The position numbers were made by a program, and so were the translations under genes. Of a stretch of DNA of 64,000 nt, positions 63,401 through 64,000 are shown piece by piece; within the stretch, counting starts at the first letter, position 1; each line of letters starts with the position of its first letter. Under the pieces are notes generated by a model. That model made no database searches, had not been told where the DNA came from, and was given only the letters and a program-made list of their open reading frames with translations. The stretch spans positions 37,501 to 101,500 of the forward strand of contig CACOFZ010000001.1 in assembly GCA_902626605.1 (NCBI GenBank), read 5' to 3'. The DNA comes from an uncultured PS1 clade bacterium (GTDB lineage Bacteria; Pseudomonadota; Alphaproteobacteria; MED-G09).

Positions 63401-64000
63401 TAACTGACATAACCATTTCTTCTCTAATAGGATCAATGGGTGGGTTAGTAACTTGAGCAAACTTTTGTTTGAAATATGTAAACATTGGTTTATTTTTTAG
63501 AGATAATGGAGCTATAGGAGTATCCGTTCCCATAGAACCAGTTGCTTCCATACCATTTATAATCATAGGGTTTAAAAGAAACTTTTCATCCTCTTGCGTA
63601 TAACCAAAGGCTTTTTGAAGATCTTTAATAGAGAACTCATTTTTAAAATCTTCAGTTGATGAAGGTATGTCATTAATATTAATTTGATTTAAGTCTAAAA
63701 GTTTATTCCATGGTCTTTTGTTAGCAACAAAATCTTTTATTTCTTGGTCATCAACCATAACTCCTTTTTCTAAATCTATGAGAAGCATTTTTCCAGGCTC
63801 AAGTCTCCACTTAGACCTAACCTTTGACTCATCGACAGGAATTAAACCCATTTCAGAAGCAAAAATTACCTTATCATCTTCAGTAATTAAATACCTCGCC
63901 GGCCTTAAACCATTTCTATCCAATAATGCACCAATCTGCTTACCATCTGTGAAGGCAATATTGGCCGGGCCATCCCAAGGTTCCATAATGGGCGCATGAT
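60456..64000 (-). CDS. gltB: Glutamate synthase large subunit, 3' part (N-terminus outside window)
   Basis: About 1180 residues of the roughly 1500-residue subunit are present; the frame stays open to the window edge, reading HAPIMEPWDGP at the end of the glutaminase domain. Present are the central domain, the FMN-binding synthase domain (RSNTGEGGEEADRF, GFEGGTGASPLTSIKHAG), the 3Fe-4S cysteines in KCHLNTCPVGIATQ, and the C-terminal beta-helix (GGRIAIYPP, GNTVLYGGITGECYFNG). Missing is the catalytic N-terminal glutaminase cysteine, which lies beyond 64000. The gene is intact as far as seen. Confidence 0.96.
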   Translation of the reverse strand, partial: HAPIMEPWDGPANIAFTDGKQIGALLDRNGLRPARYLITEDDKVIFASEMGLIPVDESKVRSKWRLEPGKMLLIDLEKGVMVDDQEIKDFVANKRPWNKLLDLNQININDIPSSTEDFKNEFSIKDLQKAFGYTQEDEKFLLNPMIINGMEATGSMGTDTPIAPLSLKNKPMFTYFKQKFAQVTNPPIDPIREEMVMSVNNYIGPRPNVLNLNQKEVSKFIKIDTPILNEEEGNKIRNLSKENNSFISSTVIDITFEFDNDNIKDVLKKVCKKAENEINNGKTIIILSDKFISEKRIPIPSLLVTSKVHQYLIDKGLRTSAGLVIETGEAREVHHFCCLAGYGADAIHPWLAHQVVKELAEENNKEKAVENYIKALGKGIKKVMSKMGICTYQSYCGAQIFDAIGLSSEFIDEFFTGTSSLVEGLGIAEIEEETKSRHKDAFSKTPGLENLLDVGGEYAVRLRGERHSWESDTVRDLQHAARSNNPQTYQKYADSMNIQNEKLMTLRGLFRIKNAEDVSKKSIPIEEVEEAKEIVKRFATGAMSFGSISREAHTTLAIAMNRIGGRSNTGEGGEEADRFLTLENGDSMRSSIKQVASGRFGVTAEYLANSDMIQIKMAQGAKPGEGGQLPGHKVDQTIASVRFSTPGVGLISPPPHHDIYSIEDLAQLIYDLKNTNPSADISVKLVSEVGVGTVAAGVSKAKADHVTISGFEGGTGASPLTSIKHAGSPWELGLAETHQTLVINGLRSRITVQADGGLKTGRDVVIAALLGADEFGFSTAPLIATGCIMMRKCHLNTCPVGIATQDPELRKLFNGQPEDVINFFFFVAEEARHYMSKMGFKSFNEMIGQTQFLDTDEAVKHWKTKGMDFEKLFYKPDPWEGDTLYRSQKQDHDIYDILDKELIKQSKQAINKFQPVQIKSMIKNTDRSTGAMLSGEIAKIHGHKGLADDTINIKLEGTAGQSFGVFLAKGVSLNLEGEGNDYVGKGLSGGRIAIYPPKNSKIIPEENIIVGNTVLYGGITGECYFNGIAGERFAVRNSGATAVVEGAGDHCCEYMTGGIVVVLGKVGRNFGAGMSGGIAYVLDEDEEFKNLYNPEMIELEEINNDENEILTDNLLIHDKQRLKNLITNHHRYTNSPKAKRILDNFDLYLPKFIKIMPTEYKRVLIGMNSNLNQIKNKAKG

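Overview
The window looks like chromosome of a strongly AT-rich, streamlined marine alphaproteobacterium (HIMB59/AEGEAN-169- or SAR11-like in style). This rests on the rRNA operon order 23S-5S-tRNA-fMet, intergenic gaps mostly of 0-100 bases, a SAM-II riboswitch (a class typical of alphaproteobacteria), and a gene set rich in acyl-CoA, flavin monooxygenase and one-gene scavenging enzymes. The assignment is inference; no phylogeny could be run. I see no insertion sequence, prophage, integron or CRISPR array.

Layout. 1-2025: 3' part of 23S rRNA, 5S rRNA and initiator tRNA. 2111-4263: SDR plus class I photolyase. 14112 down to 4256: six-gene minus-strand run trhO, GST-like, TauD/TfdA dioxygenase, two giant RTX/VCBS exoproteins and a metzincin protease; the last three share one C-terminal domain that looks like a type I secretion cassette. 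14256-14982: two cold-shock proteins, one with a long acidic tail. 15121-17769: tRNA-Arg, cystathionine beta-synthase and cystathionine gamma-lyase (reverse transsulfuration). 17773-26032: flavin monooxygenases, acetoacetyl-CoA synthetase, zinc alcohol dehydrogenase, FMN lactate-type dehydrogenase, serine hydrolase. 26073-27483: SAM-II riboswitch with terminator controlling metY. 27571-30698: atypical crotonase, CurA-type reductase, phosphoglucose isomerase. 30713-33908: nrdAB with a paired NrdR box. 34030-41273: second CurA-type reductase, thiolase, small protein plus subtilisin-type lipoprotein autotransporter, dienoyl-CoA isomerase, MaoC hydratase, tail-anchored small protein. 46209 down to 41333: five-gene operon with HD-domain protein, an MFS transporter carrying an inserted DUF805 domain, crotonase, haloalkane dehalogenase and alpha/beta hydrolase. 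46314-49771: lipoprotein carboxylesterase, PfkB kinase, msrA. 49768-54515: small membrane protein, TonB receptor, kdsD, ugd. 54580-64000: FadJ-type fusion, MoxR/CoxE pair, gltD and a gltB cut by the window edge.

Functional threads. Sulfur metabolism is covered twice: metY makes homocysteine under SAM control, and CBS/CGL convert homocysteine to cysteine. Fatty or branched acyl-CoA turnover has at least six enzymes (crotonases, thiolase, FadJ fusion, MaoC, AacS). Nitrogen assimilation is represented by GltBD, and deoxynucleotide synthesis by NrdAB.

Most interesting signals: the shared export-type C-terminal domain on three adjacent exoproteins; the MFS-DUF805 chimera in a dehalogenase operon; the SAM-II riboswitch followed by both a terminator and a Shine-Dalgarno hairpin; four of nine convergent gene pairs that share a 4-base interlocked stop codon; and a structured leader before the second cold-shock gene. 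All functional statements come from motif reading; no database search was possible.
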